Origin: DATGPD01 sp041398565
GTDB lineage: Bacteria; Planctomycetota; UBA1135; UBA2386
Length of the DNA: 64,000 nucleotides
Direction of reading: 5' to 3'
Assembly: GCA_041398565.1 (NCBI GenBank)
Contig: JAWKUN010000002.1
Coordinates: 1,612,001 to 1,676,000 of the forward strand
Positions 35,865-45,382 of this stretch are shown in pieces. Below the pieces are notes generated by a model that had not been told where the DNA came from, did not search any database, and saw only the letters and a program-made list of their open reading frames with translations. The position numbers were made by a program, and so were the translations under genes. Each line of letters opens with the position of its first letter. Positions within the stretch are counted from its first letter, which is position 1.

Positions 35865-37214
35865 ATGCAGGCGACTCCGCGCAGTCTGGTATCGATCGAG
35901 GACCTGTCGACCGGCGAGATCCTCGAGTTGTTCCGCCACGCCGAGGAGTTCGGTGCCGACATCACGGCGTGGACCCACCTGTGCCGTGGGTCGATCATGG
36001 CCACGCTGTTCCTCGAACCGAGCACGCGCACCCGCTTGAGTTTCGAGTCGGCGATGCAGCGGCTGGGGGGAGGCGTGATCACGGTCGCCGACGCCACGTC
36101 GAGCAGTCAAGCCAAGGGCGAGTCCCTGGCCGACACCGTGCGCGTGGTCGGCGGGCCCTACGCCGACATCGTCGTGATCCGCCACCCCGATGACGGCGCC
36201 GCGCGGGTGGCGGCGCGCTACGCGCGCGTGCCGGTCATCAACGGCGGCGACGGCGCGCACGAACATCCGACGCAGACCCTGTGCGACCTCTACACGTTGT
36301 GGAAGGAGAAGGGGCACCTCGAGGGGCTCGACGTGGTGCTGTGCGGCGACCTGCGGCACTCGCGCACGGTGCACTCGTTCGCGTACGCGCTGGCACGCTT
36401 TCGCGCCAACCTCGTCACCATTCCCTACCCGGGTTTCGAGATGCCGCAGCACGTGCTCGATCGGCTGCGGCGCGACTTCGGCGTGCACGCCTCCGCGGCT
36501 TCGGTGGGCGAGCTGTCGAGTCTGGCGGGCAAGGAGAACTCGGTGGCGTACCTGACGGCGAGCCGGCCGCATCAGCTCGCGCTGTTCACGCAGCCGACCA
36601 CCGAGCAGGTCCAGCACATCGACGCGATCTACATGACGCGCGCGCAGCGCGAGCGCCACGCGGCCGAAGAGGTGCTGCGCGACGACTACCCGCGCTTGTC
36701 GGGCGAGTCGCTGCGCAGCGCCCTGTTCAAGGACGTGCGCGTCATGCATCCGCTGCCTCGCCTCGACGAGATCAGCCACGAGTTGGACGACGATCCGCGC
36801 GCGGTGTACTTCCGCCAGGCGGAACTCGGAGTGCCGATCCGCATGGCGCTGATGGCCTTCCTCTTGGGGCAGATTCGCCTGGACGCCTCGCCACCCGAGC
36901 ACCTCGCGGTGCAAGCGGGCCTGTGTTTCCACGCGCACGGCGGGCTGCGTTGTCGCAACGACCGCTGCGTCACCAATGGCTACGGCGGCGGGCACCTCGT
37001 GCGCGACTTCCGTTTGGTCGAGGAGACGACCGCGCTGCTGACCTGCGCCTACTGCGACAAGGAAGTGCGGGCGCCGTTCGTCGGCAACACCCAGACCAAG
37101 GAGTATGTGGCCGCCGGGTCCCCGGCCGCGGCGCGGATCCGCGTCGACGCGCGCGTCTACTTCGTGTCCGAGGAGCAAGCCACGACGGCGGCCTACCGGC
37201 CGGTGGGCACCTGA
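35865..37214 (+). CDS. pyrB: Aspartate carbamoyltransferase with fused PyrI-type zinc domain
   Basis: 449 residues. The first ~310 are a catalytic PyrB chain of pyrimidine synthesis: STRTR at 53-57, SSSQAKGESLADT, EHPTQTLCDLYT and VMHPLPRLDEIS. After ~345 there is an extra domain with four cysteines, Cys363 and Cys368 (C-x4-C), Cys394 and Cys397 (C-x2-C), in the context CRNDRC and TCAYCDKEV. This spacing matches the zinc domain of the regulatory chain PyrI (Cys109/114/138/141 in E. coli), which contacts PyrB. The N-terminal nucleotide-binding domain of PyrI is absent. The ATG at 35865 gives a normal PyrB start; the 237-base region before it shows no gene. Confidence 0.92.
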   Translation: MQATPRSLVSIEDLSTGEILELFRHAEEFGADITAWTHLCRGSIMATLFLEPSTRTRLSFESAMQRLGGGVITVADATSSSQAKGESLADTVRVVGGPYADIVVIRHPDDGAARVAARYARVPVINGGDGAHEHPTQTLCDLYTLWKEKGHLEGLDVVLCGDLRHSRTVHSFAYALARFRANLVTIPYPGFEMPQHVLDRLRRDFGVHASAASVGELSSLAGKENSVAYLTASRPHQLALFTQPTTEQVQHIDAIYMTRAQRERHAAEEVLRDDYPRLSGESLRSALFKDVRVMHPLPRLDEISHELDDDPRAVYFRQAELGVPIRMALMAFLLGQIRLDASPPEHLAVQAGLCFHAHGGLRCRNDRCVTNGYGGGHLVRDFRLVEETTALLTCAYCDKEVRAPFVGNTQTKEYVAAGSPAAARIRVDARVYFVSEEQATTAAYRPVGT

Positions 37215-37655
37215 GCCCCGCCGGCCGACGATGTGTTGGTGCCCGGGCCGCGTGCGGTTGCGTGTGCGCTTTCGCGCGTCCGGACCGTTCGGCGGACCGC
37301 GGAACCGCTGCCGATGTGGCGTAACTCGATACTGAGGAAGGCCTTGGGGATGCTCCGCCGGCGGCACGCAAGTTGTTTGAAGTCCCCGAGGCGTCGGCCT
37401 CTCCGGCGTCCGCGGACCGTGGGTCCGCGCCCGATCCAACTTCAAGGTGAACGAAGTCGACCGAGCGGTAGACTTCTTGGCAAGCTCCCGGTCCACGTGC
37501 GACGAAAAGACGTACTCGAGGGGGCTATCTCGCGACCCCATACAGACTTCCATCCTCGGACGATGGCCTCTCGGGCCTGACCTCCGCCGGTGCGCTCCGG
37601 GACGAGCCACGCGGCGCAGGAGCCGTCGACCGAGTCCCCTGCACTCACGACGACG
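37215..37655. other. 441-base gap before the first large lipoprotein
   Basis: No credible gene. There is an 8-pair hairpin (37411-37418 with 37422-37429, loop GTG). The stretch around 37440-37560 is locally less GC-rich than its surroundings, includes GGTAGACTTCTTGG, and may contain the promoter for the downstream lipoprotein. Confidence 0.4.
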
Positions 37656-40600
37656 ATGAACCTGAAGACGACTCGGATCGGTTCGGCGGTGATTTCGCTC
37701 GGCCTGTTGCTTGCTGGCTGCGGAGGCGGCGGCGGCAGCGGATCCAGCCTCAACACAGGTGGCGGCAGCTTCTCGTACCTGCGCGTGACGCCTACGGACA
37801 ACGCCACGCTGTTTCTGAACGACGCGATCCAGATCGACTTCACGACTCAGGTCGACCTGACGACCGCCGACCTGAACAGCGTCTCGTTCAACGTCTTCGA
37901 CCTCACCGGTACCGCCCTCGGCGAGCAGCCGCGCGGCTACTTCCGCCTCGGTACATCTCCTGGCGACTCAGCCCCTGGCCGGCGGCTCGAGTTCGTGCCC
38001 TTGCTCCCGACCGACGACCTGTACTCCAACGGCGGGTTCAAGCCCGGCCGCCGTTACGTCGTGCAACTCGTGGGCGGTGACCGGCGGAACGGCGTCGTCC
38101 TGCGCGATGTGCGCGGACGCGAGCTGTCGACGCCGATCTCGTTCTCGTTCACCACCGTCGACGGTTCGACGGCCAACGAGCTGTTCCGCAACACGCGGCA
38201 GAATGGTCCGCGCCGGGCCGGCTTCGAGGTCTTGCCCTCGACGCTGAACTCGAGCGGCACGCGCGTGGTGGACCCGAGCTTCAACGCCGTCGAGCCGCTG
38301 GAGGTGCGCTTGACGTTCGACCAACCGGTGAACCCGCAGAAGGTCAACGTGCCGGCGGCGATCGATCTGGATGCCCGCCTGCGCGACGATTCCCTGCGCG
38401 GCCGCGTGTTCCTCGAGTACGACGATCCGTCGGTCGGTGGCGAGAACCGCTGGATTCCGGCTCAGGTCGAGCTCGAGCGCAACGACCTCGAGGGTGCGGT
38501 CGTGGTGTTGCGTCCGATCGGTGCCCTGCCGAACAACGCCGTCGTCGACGTGCGCGTGCTCAACACCTTCGAGGACGTGGCCGGCGAGTCCAACGTCGCC
38601 GACGCAGCCTACGTCTCCCTGTTCGGTCAGTTCGTCGTCGAGCCGCGCCACGAGCCGCAGTTCGACGCGCTGGTCGAGCGGTTCGAGGGCGCGAACGGCG
38701 TCGACCTGAGCACTCCGTTCCTCGAGCCCGTGGCCGAACTGACCGACGAGGGGCTGCGCGCCAGCCTGGCCTTCGAGGGTGAGGACTCGACGCTCGACTA
38801 CGAGCCATCCACGCCGACGACGATCCTGAACACCGACTTCACGCGGGTCAGCCTGCGTGCGGGGCGCAGCCTCAACGTGTCGGGTGGCGTGTTCCAGTTC
38901 CGCAACGTCACGATTCCGGCCGGCTACACCGTCACCGGCGAGGGAAGCAAGCCGATGGTCTGGCTGGTCACCGGCGACATGACCATCGCCGGGACGCTCA
39001 CGGTCAACGGCAACGACGGGGAGCGTGTGTCCAGCACATCTGCGGACTTGCCCTCCGCCGGCGGCTCTGGGCAGTGCGGCGGTGGGCGCGGCGGCCGCGG
39101 CAGCGTCTTGACCAGCGAACGCACCAAGCGCGCCGAGAGTGGCTTCGGTCCCGACAACGAGCCCGCGGGTGGCGGCGAGGGCGGCCAGCACTCGTGCGAG
39201 GCCAGTTCGTTGAACAACTGCCGCATCGGCAGCGGCGGCGGGGGCGGCTCGTTCGCCTCCAAGGGCGACCCCGACTTCTACACTCGCTTCCCCATCTTCC
39301 GCGGTACCGGGACGGGTCTGTTCGACTCCCAGTCCGGCGACGGCCGCGTCGGTTGCCAGAACAAGAGCTCGTCGAACCAAGGTGTCGGTCCTGGCTCTGC
39401 CGGCCAGGTCGGCTTCCTGGATGCCGATGAGAACAACAACTTCCTCGGGGTGGCCGTGCGGTTCACGGACGGCGAGCCTTCTTCGCGTCTGGCTGGCGAA
39501 CTCGCCAGCGCCCGCGGCGGCTCCGGCGGTGGTGGGGGCGGTGACGGTGCGACCGACTGCAACAACGTCTCCAACTGGCGCACCGATGCCAAGGGCGGTG
39601 GCGGCGGTGGCGGCGCCGGCGTGTTGATCATCAAGTGCCTCGGCCGAGTCAAGGTCCTCAGCGGCGGCAAGATCACCGCCAACGGCGGCTTTGGCGGCGG
39701 CGGCTATCCGAACGGCACCTCGGCCGCCGGCTCCAACACGGCGGCCGGCGCTGGCGGTGGTGGCGGCTCGGGCGGCATGGTGGTGGTGATGTGCTCGGCG
39801 CTCGACCTCGTGCGCCACGGCACCGCAGCGGCAGCCGCCTACGGCAATGCCACCACGACCAATCGTGCCGACGGCCCCTACGACTTCGCGATCATGGCCG
39901 ACGGTGGCGTCGGCCAGCGCAATCCGGCGGCTGGCTTCATGGCGATCCGCGGCAAGTACCCGGACGCGTTCCTCTCCAACGAGACGCCCCACCTCGCCGG
40001 TAGCTGGCACAACGACATCGGCGATCGGCCGGTCGGTGGATTCGGCGGCAACGGCGTCGTGCAGCTGATGACGCCGTCGCTGGGCGACGTCGACGGCACC
40101 GGGTCGTTCTTCGACGACAGCATCGAGTTCTACGCGACCGACGCCGATCTCGAGGCGTCGACGCCGCTACCGGCCGCCACCAAGAAGACGCTGCTCGGTT
40201 GGCGCGGCTACCGCGCCAGTCCGAACAACCAGACGCGCATCGACGACCTCGGCGCGACGATCACGATCTCGGAGAACGGGTTCGGGATCGGCGACATCAA
40301 GCCGTCGCCGGTCCTCCTGCCGGTGCCCTTCGGTCCCCTGTCGCGCGCGGTCTCCGAACCGCTCGACCTCGGGCGGGTCGACCGGCTGCCGACCAATGTC
40401 GCTCAGGGCGTCCGCGCCATCATCGAGCGTGGCACGTCGAGCGGTGACCCGTTCACCAACTTGCTCGCTGGTCCGACCTACGCCTTCGATGGGACCTCGT
40501 GGCCGGAGACCAGCTCCTACCAGGGCTACCTGGCCTACGACGCCAACGGTGCCCAGACGGCGCCGGTCGTCGCCGGCAGCGCCAGCGCCGTGGCGCGCGT

Positions 40601-41177
40601 GGTCGCGGACGCGGAGTACAACTCGCGACCCGCGTATCGCGTCGAGCTGGCGACGAGCAATGCCGTGCTGGCCCAGATTCCTGGGCGCTACACCGGCTAT
40701 CTGGCGCAGCTCCTGGGCGCGGGTGGCGGTATCGTCGCCGAGCTGCGGGTGCTGGGACACGACGGTACGACCATCCATCTCGACCCGTCCGGCGACGCCT
40801 TGCCGAGCACGGCGGTGACCACCGTGCAGCTCGTTGCGAGCTTCGTCGCCGTGGAGACCAACGGTGCGCGTGGACTCGGTCCGGCCGTCAGCGGCGTGCC
40901 GCAAGCCAACGTGCGCATCGGCTTCGCCTTCTACAAGGACGCGACCGATCCAGCGACTCGATTTCCCACGAGCGGGTTCGAGTACGGCCTCAACGTCGCC
41001 AACTCCGATCTCGTGCGCGCGCTGCGCGCCGAGCAGTATCGGTACGTGCAGTACGACATCGTCTTCAACACCCTGTTCTCGCCGACCGCGGTCAACAACA
41101 TCGACACGACGCGGAAGCTGCGCCCCTCCTTGCCTCGCCCCGTGGTCAAGGAGTTGGTGCTGCCCTTCCAGTTCTGA
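37656..41177 (+). CDS. Large glycine-rich surface lipoprotein with Ig-like domains
   Basis: 1,173 residues. The signal peptide ends in the lipobox LLAGC, followed by GGGGGSGSS. The N-terminal ~300 residues hold SbsA/Ig-like units (DAIQIDFTTQVDLTTADLNS, LEVRLTFDQPVNPQKVNVPA), the pattern of bacterial surface-layer Ig domains. Around 410-440 is VTIPAGYTVTGEGSKPMVWL, then VTGDMTIAGTLTVNGNDGE, a segment also seen in the lipoprotein at 45383. Residues ~460-730 carry several glycine runs (GGGRGGRGS, GSGGGGGS, GGGGGGGAG) with scattered Cys. The C-terminal third is beta-rich. The ATG at 37656 is chosen because it begins the signal peptide. The role is unknown; an outer-membrane surface protein is inferred. 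Confidence 0.75.
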   Translation: MNLKTTRIGSAVISLGLLLAGCGGGGGSGSSLNTGGGSFSYLRVTPTDNATLFLNDAIQIDFTTQVDLTTADLNSVSFNVFDLTGTALGEQPRGYFRLGTSPGDSAPGRRLEFVPLLPTDDLYSNGGFKPGRRYVVQLVGGDRRNGVVLRDVRGRELSTPISFSFTTVDGSTANELFRNTRQNGPRRAGFEVLPSTLNSSGTRVVDPSFNAVEPLEVRLTFDQPVNPQKVNVPAAIDLDARLRDDSLRGRVFLEYDDPSVGGENRWIPAQVELERNDLEGAVVVLRPIGALPNNAVVDVRVLNTFEDVAGESNVADAAYVSLFGQFVVEPRHEPQFDALVERFEGANGVDLSTPFLEPVAELTDEGLRASLAFEGEDSTLDYEPSTPTTILNTDFTRVSLRAGRSLNVSGGVFQFRNVTIPAGYTVTGEGSKPMVWLVTGDMTIAGTLTVNGNDGERVSSTSADLPSAGGSGQCGGGRGGRGSVLTSERTKRAESGFGPDNEPAGGGEGGQHSCEASSLNNCRIGSGGGGGSFASKGDPDFYTRFPIFRGTGTGLFDSQSGDGRVGCQNKSSSNQGVGPGSAGQVGFLDADENNNFLGVAVRFTDGEPSSRLAGELASARGGSGGGGGGDGATDCNNVSNWRTDAKGGGGGGGAGVLIIKCLGRVKVLSGGKITANGGFGGGGYPNGTSAAGSNTAAGAGGGGGSGGMVVVMCSALDLVRHGTAAAAAYGNATTTNRADGPYDFAIMADGGVGQRNPAAGFMAIRGKYPDAFLSNETPHLAGSWHNDIGDRPVGGFGGNGVVQLMTPSLGDVDGTGSFFDDSIEFYATDADLEASTPLPAATKKTLLGWRGYRASPNNQTRIDDLGATITISENGFGIGDIKPSPVLLPVPFGPLSRAVSEPLDLGRVDRLPTNVAQGVRAIIERGTSSGDPFTNLLAGPTYAFDGTSWPETSSYQGYLAYDANGAQTAPVVAGSASAVARVVADAEYNSRPAYRVELATSNAVLAQIPGRYTGYLAQLLGAGGGIVAELRVLGHDGTTIHLDPSGDALPSTAVTTVQLVASFVAVETNGARGLGPAVSGVPQANVRIGFAFYKDATDPATRFPTSGFEYGLNVANSDLVRALRAEQYRYVQYDIVFNTLFSPTAVNNIDTTRKLRPSLPRPVVKELVLPFQF

Positions 41178-41222
41178 TCGCGGCACGGACACAAGCACAT
41201 GAAAACTTCAGAGGGTCAAGCA

Positions 41223-44200
41223 ATGCGTAGGTCTCTGCGAACGCTGACGACATGCGTGGCAGTCGGAGTGCTGCTCGGTGCGTGCGGCGGTGGCACCAAG
41301 GGCAAGGGCGGCGGTGGCAGCACCTCGGAACTGCGCCTGTCGAGCATCGACTACGGGCGCCTGGTCGACATCTACGCCTACCGTCGCGTGGACGTGTCGA
41401 ACGGCCAGCGCCGAGACATCACCAACCGCGTGCCCGTGCTGGTTCAGCGCGACGTGGTGGTCGACCCTGGGATCGAGACGCAGCCGCTGTTCGATCCGGT
41501 CGGTGAGGAAGACCCCAACGCGGACTACCAGTTCCGTTCGTTCGACGTGGAGACGGGGCACGAAGAGCTGCTCATCCTCTGGGACGACACGAACCCCGAC
41601 GAGCAAGCGCGCTTCTCCGCGGCGTTGCAGCGGGCGCAGACCGGGTTGGTGCCGGTGGCGGCGGCCTACAGCGGGCAGAACACCACCGTGCAGCCGATTC
41701 CGGTGGTGCCGCGCAACGCCACCCTCAGGATGAAGTTCACGCGCACCGTCGGGGTGGACCGCAGCTTCTTCGCGGCCAACCCGGCGGCGCTGCAGGTGCT
41801 CGAGATCGTCGACGATCCGACCTCGGTGCAGCCGCAGCGCGCCTTCCGCGCACTGCCCTACCGAGTGGTGGTCAGCGACGATGCGATCCTCCTCGACCCG
41901 AGTCTGATCGGCGGCGAGGTGGCGGCGGGCGGCAAGACCTCCTCGGGTCTTCCCGTCAGTCGCGACAACACCACCGCCAACATCCGCATCGCCATCCCGA
42001 CCCAGACCGTCGGCGGTGGCCTGGGCGTGAAGGCCGACAGCGTCGCGCAGCTCAACGGCACCGACCGCGTGGGTCTGCCGTCGGTGATCCGCGACTTCCG
42101 CACGGGCAACTCCCGTGACGGCCGCGTCGGCACCCTGGTCGACGTCGAGAGTCCCACGATCGTGGCCGACGTGCCCATGGGCATCACCGAGATCGACACC
42201 GTCAATCGGGTCCTCAAGCTGAACAAGCGCGGCGCTCGCGTCGCCGTCCGCGGCCAGGTGCCCTTCGTGGTCGGTCCGCTGGCGGTCACGGGCTTCCCGC
42301 TGCCGATGGGTCCGTCGGAAGTGCCGACGGTCTCGCCGCTGCGCGCGGGCGACTTCGTGTCGCAGGTCATCGCCACGCCGTCGGGGCCGGTGCGGGTGCG
42401 TGCCGAGGTCCTCCTGAACCTCGACGTGTCCAACACCGGGCCGCTCACCAGCAACCCGAACCTGGGACGCGCCAGCGATGGCAGCGATGGCGGCGACGCC
42501 GAGACGGTGCGCGTGCGCGTGTCGACCCTGACCGCGACGGCTTCCGATGGCTCGCCGGTGTCGTTCGCGGCCAATGCGTCGCCGCTCGGCGCCGACTGCG
42601 CCGTGACCGTGCACTTCTACGAGAACGTGCCCTACTCGAGCGGCAGCTATGCCGTGTCCGACGGGGTCCGGCGTGCCGAGTTCGTCACCTTCGATCCGGC
42701 GACGCCACGCATCGATCCGATCACCCGCCTGCCGATCCCTCTCGGCACGCGGATCGATCCGCTGGCTTCGGTGTCCGTACGCTTCAGTGAGCCGGTCGAC
42801 TTCGCGCGCCTGGATCGGACGGGCAACATGTTCCTGGCCAACAGGTTCTTGCCCGACCGCACGACGTCGTCCGGGTCGGTGTACGACATCGTCAGCCTCC
42901 TGGCCGAGCCGAAGGCCGCTGCGCTGTCGATGCTCGCGACCAAGCCCGAGGACTTCCAGCAAGACGGCACCGTGGTGCGCCTCAATCTGCCGATGGGCCA
43001 CATGCACGACACGGCGGCGTCGCAGCCCGAGACCTACTGGCTGCACGTCATCGCCGACGACAGCGGCCTCGCCGACCTCTCCGGCAACGTCCTCGACGTG
43101 TTCGACCGTCGTGTCGGCTCGGACCAGCGCCGCGCGTTCTCGGTGACCTACAGCATGGATGCCGAGGCGCCGTCGAACCTGGTCGGCCAGCGTGTCTACC
43201 GCTTCGAGAGCGTCGACGAAGATGGCACCAAGCCGGGCTCGCCGGACTTCTTCGGGCAGTTCGAGCTGGTGGACGGCGAGCTGCGTGCGGCGCCGGTGAC
43301 CCGCTTCAGCAAGGTTGCCGACGCGCGCACGGTTCCTGGAGTGGTCCGCGGTCCGAACGGCGAGTGCTTCGACGAAGGTGATCCCGGTTCGAACGGGCCG
43401 CCTGCGGTGACGCCGCGACTCGGGTCCCACATCACGTGGGGGCCGCTCTACACGACGCCGTCGATGATCCAGGTCACCCCTGGACCTCCGCCGAACCCGT
43501 TCCAGCCGCCACCGACCCCGTACACCTACGGTGGCATCGGCGGCATGCACAACCCACGCGGCGTGCGCGAGCAGGTGACCTACCGCGAGGACGATTTCGG
43601 CCTCGGCTACCACGATGCGGACACCATGCTGATCGACGTCGAGCAGCTGTTCTGGTGTCCTTGGACCAACAAGCCGGTGCTGTTCGACGAGTTCGACCGC
43701 TACACGCTGCGCATGGGGCACGCGCACAAGCGTCCCGACCTGCGCGCCAATTGGGTGTCGACCCCGAACTCCAGCTTCTGCGGCGTGGACTGCGCCAGCC
43801 TGTTCTCGGGCTTGTCGACGACGTTCGACGACAACCCGCTGAACGGCATCATGGTCGACGTCGTCAAGGACGAGGCCTACACCATCGATCCGGCAGAGTC
43901 GTTCACCGCCTACACCGAGAACGTCTACACGCCGTTCCCGCACTTCACCAAGACGTTCACGTGGCGCGACTCGCGCCTGGCGTCGTGGGACATGGCGCGG
44001 CAGCAGGCGACCGGCCTCGGTGGTGCCGTCGACCCGTCCCAGGCGACGATTCCGCCGAAGGACACCACCACGAGCGTGTCCTCGCCGTGGGAGACCGACG
44101 TGTTCCCCGAGGGCGTCGTCCGTGGCGAGACCATCCCATGGCCGCGCGACATCATCCCGACGGCGTCGGGTTACATGGTCAACGACCCCGGCGACTTCAT

Positions 44201-45218
44201 CGGTGACCGCCAGCGCGACCACGACCCGATCGCCTTGCCGCTGCTCTGCGAGTTCAACCTGTGGCCCGACGACCGCGCCAACGGCTCCGCCCGCGGCGTG
44301 AACCGTATGCACATCGCCTTCGTCGGCCTCAACGACACGCACCAGTCGCAGTATTGGGGCTACTTCAACCTCGGCGTCGTGCCGCGGCCGCCGGCCTCGC
44401 CGGTGCCGCACTGGAACAACCAGGAAGTGTCGCCGCTGCCCAATTGCGGTGGTCTGCAGTACCCCTCCTTCACCGTGATGAGCGGAGGTTCCGTGGACCG
44501 CGTCGGTGCGGAGACGTTCATCGATCCGGCGAACGAGCGCGTCGCGCGCGGCACCATCATCCTGGACGCTGGCGCGACCGACCTGGTCACCGGCCTGCAA
44601 GCGGTGCCGGCCTTCAACGACCACCTGTACTGGACGCAAGCCAACTTCGTCCGTCGCGTGTCGATGTGCACGTTCGGGTTCTTCGACACCCTGCGCCCCA
44701 ACCGTCACGACCTCGCTCTCGCCGAGCTGAGCGTGCCGTGGGAAGGTCTCAGCGCGCTCGAGGGCCTGCCCGATCTGGCGAACGTCACCGACCGCCGAGT
44801 CGTCGACGTGGTGTCGGTGATGGACCCGCCGCTGGAGTCCCAGCCGACCGGCACGTCGGTGCTGCTCGAGGTGCGCGGCGTCGAGACCTTCGAGCGCAGC
44901 AACGGGATCTGGAACCGCATCAGCGAGAACCGATCCACCGACCGCAACAACCTGCTGAACCCCGAGTACGCCTGCGAAGCGTTCCGGTACGCCATGGAGA
45001 ACCCGGGCTCGGGCAATGGCAAGCGCGTCGAGGCCGAGGGCATGACGCCCTACGTCGACCTCGACCACATCGACACGGTGCGCAGCCCGATTTCGCGGCT
45101 GCTGCCGCGCTACATGAACTTCCGGCTGGTGTTCGAGAACGACATCAGCACGTCGGCGCCGAAGCGGCCGTCCTTGCGCAGCCTGGCGATCGTCTACCGC
45201 GTGAAGACGCCGGACTGA
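41223..45218 (+). CDS. Very large surface lipoprotein with Ig-like domains
   Basis: 1,331 residues. A basic start and LTTCVAVGVLLGAC make a lipoprotein signal, followed by GGGTKGKGGGGS. Repeated Ig-like strands of the SbsA type (VSVRFSEPVDFARLDRTGNM, LRMKFTRTVGVDRSFFAANP) alternate with long beta-rich stretches. No enzyme motif is recognised. GAGGG stands 8 bases before the ATG at 41223; an ATG at 41199 is in frame but lacks a site. It follows the first lipoprotein by 45 bases, so the two are likely cotranscribed. A strong hairpin follows the stop. The large antisense ORF over this gene is a GC artefact. Confidence 0.75.
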   Translation: MRRSLRTLTTCVAVGVLLGACGGGTKGKGGGGSTSELRLSSIDYGRLVDIYAYRRVDVSNGQRRDITNRVPVLVQRDVVVDPGIETQPLFDPVGEEDPNADYQFRSFDVETGHEELLILWDDTNPDEQARFSAALQRAQTGLVPVAAAYSGQNTTVQPIPVVPRNATLRMKFTRTVGVDRSFFAANPAALQVLEIVDDPTSVQPQRAFRALPYRVVVSDDAILLDPSLIGGEVAAGGKTSSGLPVSRDNTTANIRIAIPTQTVGGGLGVKADSVAQLNGTDRVGLPSVIRDFRTGNSRDGRVGTLVDVESPTIVADVPMGITEIDTVNRVLKLNKRGARVAVRGQVPFVVGPLAVTGFPLPMGPSEVPTVSPLRAGDFVSQVIATPSGPVRVRAEVLLNLDVSNTGPLTSNPNLGRASDGSDGGDAETVRVRVSTLTATASDGSPVSFAANASPLGADCAVTVHFYENVPYSSGSYAVSDGVRRAEFVTFDPATPRIDPITRLPIPLGTRIDPLASVSVRFSEPVDFARLDRTGNMFLANRFLPDRTTSSGSVYDIVSLLAEPKAAALSMLATKPEDFQQDGTVVRLNLPMGHMHDTAASQPETYWLHVIADDSGLADLSGNVLDVFDRRVGSDQRRAFSVTYSMDAEAPSNLVGQRVYRFESVDEDGTKPGSPDFFGQFELVDGELRAAPVTRFSKVADARTVPGVVRGPNGECFDEGDPGSNGPPAVTPRLGSHITWGPLYTTPSMIQVTPGPPPNPFQPPPTPYTYGGIGGMHNPRGVREQVTYREDDFGLGYHDADTMLIDVEQLFWCPWTNKPVLFDEFDRYTLRMGHAHKRPDLRANWVSTPNSSFCGVDCASLFSGLSTTFDDNPLNGIMVDVVKDEAYTIDPAESFTAYTENVYTPFPHFTKTFTWRDSRLASWDMARQQATGLGGAVDPSQATIPPKDTTTSVSSPWETDVFPEGVVRGETIPWPRDIIPTASGYMVNDPGDFIGDRQRDHDPIALPLLCEFNLWPDDRANGSARGVNRMHIAFVGLNDTHQSQYWGYFNLGVVPRPPASPVPHWNNQEVSPLPNCGGLQYPSFTVMSGGSVDRVGAETFIDPANERVARGTIILDAGATDLVTGLQAVPAFNDHLYWTQANFVRRVSMCTFGFFDTLRPNRHDLALAELSVPWEGLSALEGLPDLANVTDRRVVDVVSVMDPPLESQPTGTSVLLEVRGVETFERSNGIWNRISENRSTDRNNLLNPEYACEAFRYAMENPGSGNGKRVEAEGMTPYVDLDHIDTVRSPISRLLPRYMNFRLVFENDISTSAPKRPSLRSLAIVYRVKTPD

Positions 45219-45232
45219 GTTCGCCCCTTCGG

Positions 45233-45261
45233 GCTCCGAGCCGGCACAGCCGGTTCGGAGC
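45233..45261 (+). terminator. Possible terminator after the second lipoprotein
   Basis: A 13-pair stem with one G-U (45233-45245 with 45249-45261, loop ACA), 14 bases after the stop. No T run follows, so it could equally stabilise the 3' end. Confidence 0.4.
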
Positions 45262-45382
45262 GCTGCCAGCGGGGAGAAGCGCGGCGGGGAGCGTCTTGGG
45301 GAGGAGTTCCGCCGTGCCCGGGACGTCGGGCCCTTCCGACCGCTTCGGAGGAAAGACGCGCTCGACCGGATACAGTCCCCTC

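Noticed and set aside
37233..37580. 115-codon + strand ORF in the gap before the first lipoprotein
   Set aside because: Arg/Pro-rich composition without motif or ribosome-binding site.
37968..40010. 680-codon antisense ORF over the first lipoprotein
   Set aside because: Low-complexity Ala/Val/Arg composition with no motif. It is the shadow of the glycine-rich coding frame.
41208..45068. Antisense ORF of 1,286 codons over the second lipoprotein
   Set aside because: It is Arg/His/Val-rich with no family motif. The + strand frame has a lipoprotein signal and Ig-like repeats. Long antisense frames are expected in very GC-rich DNA.
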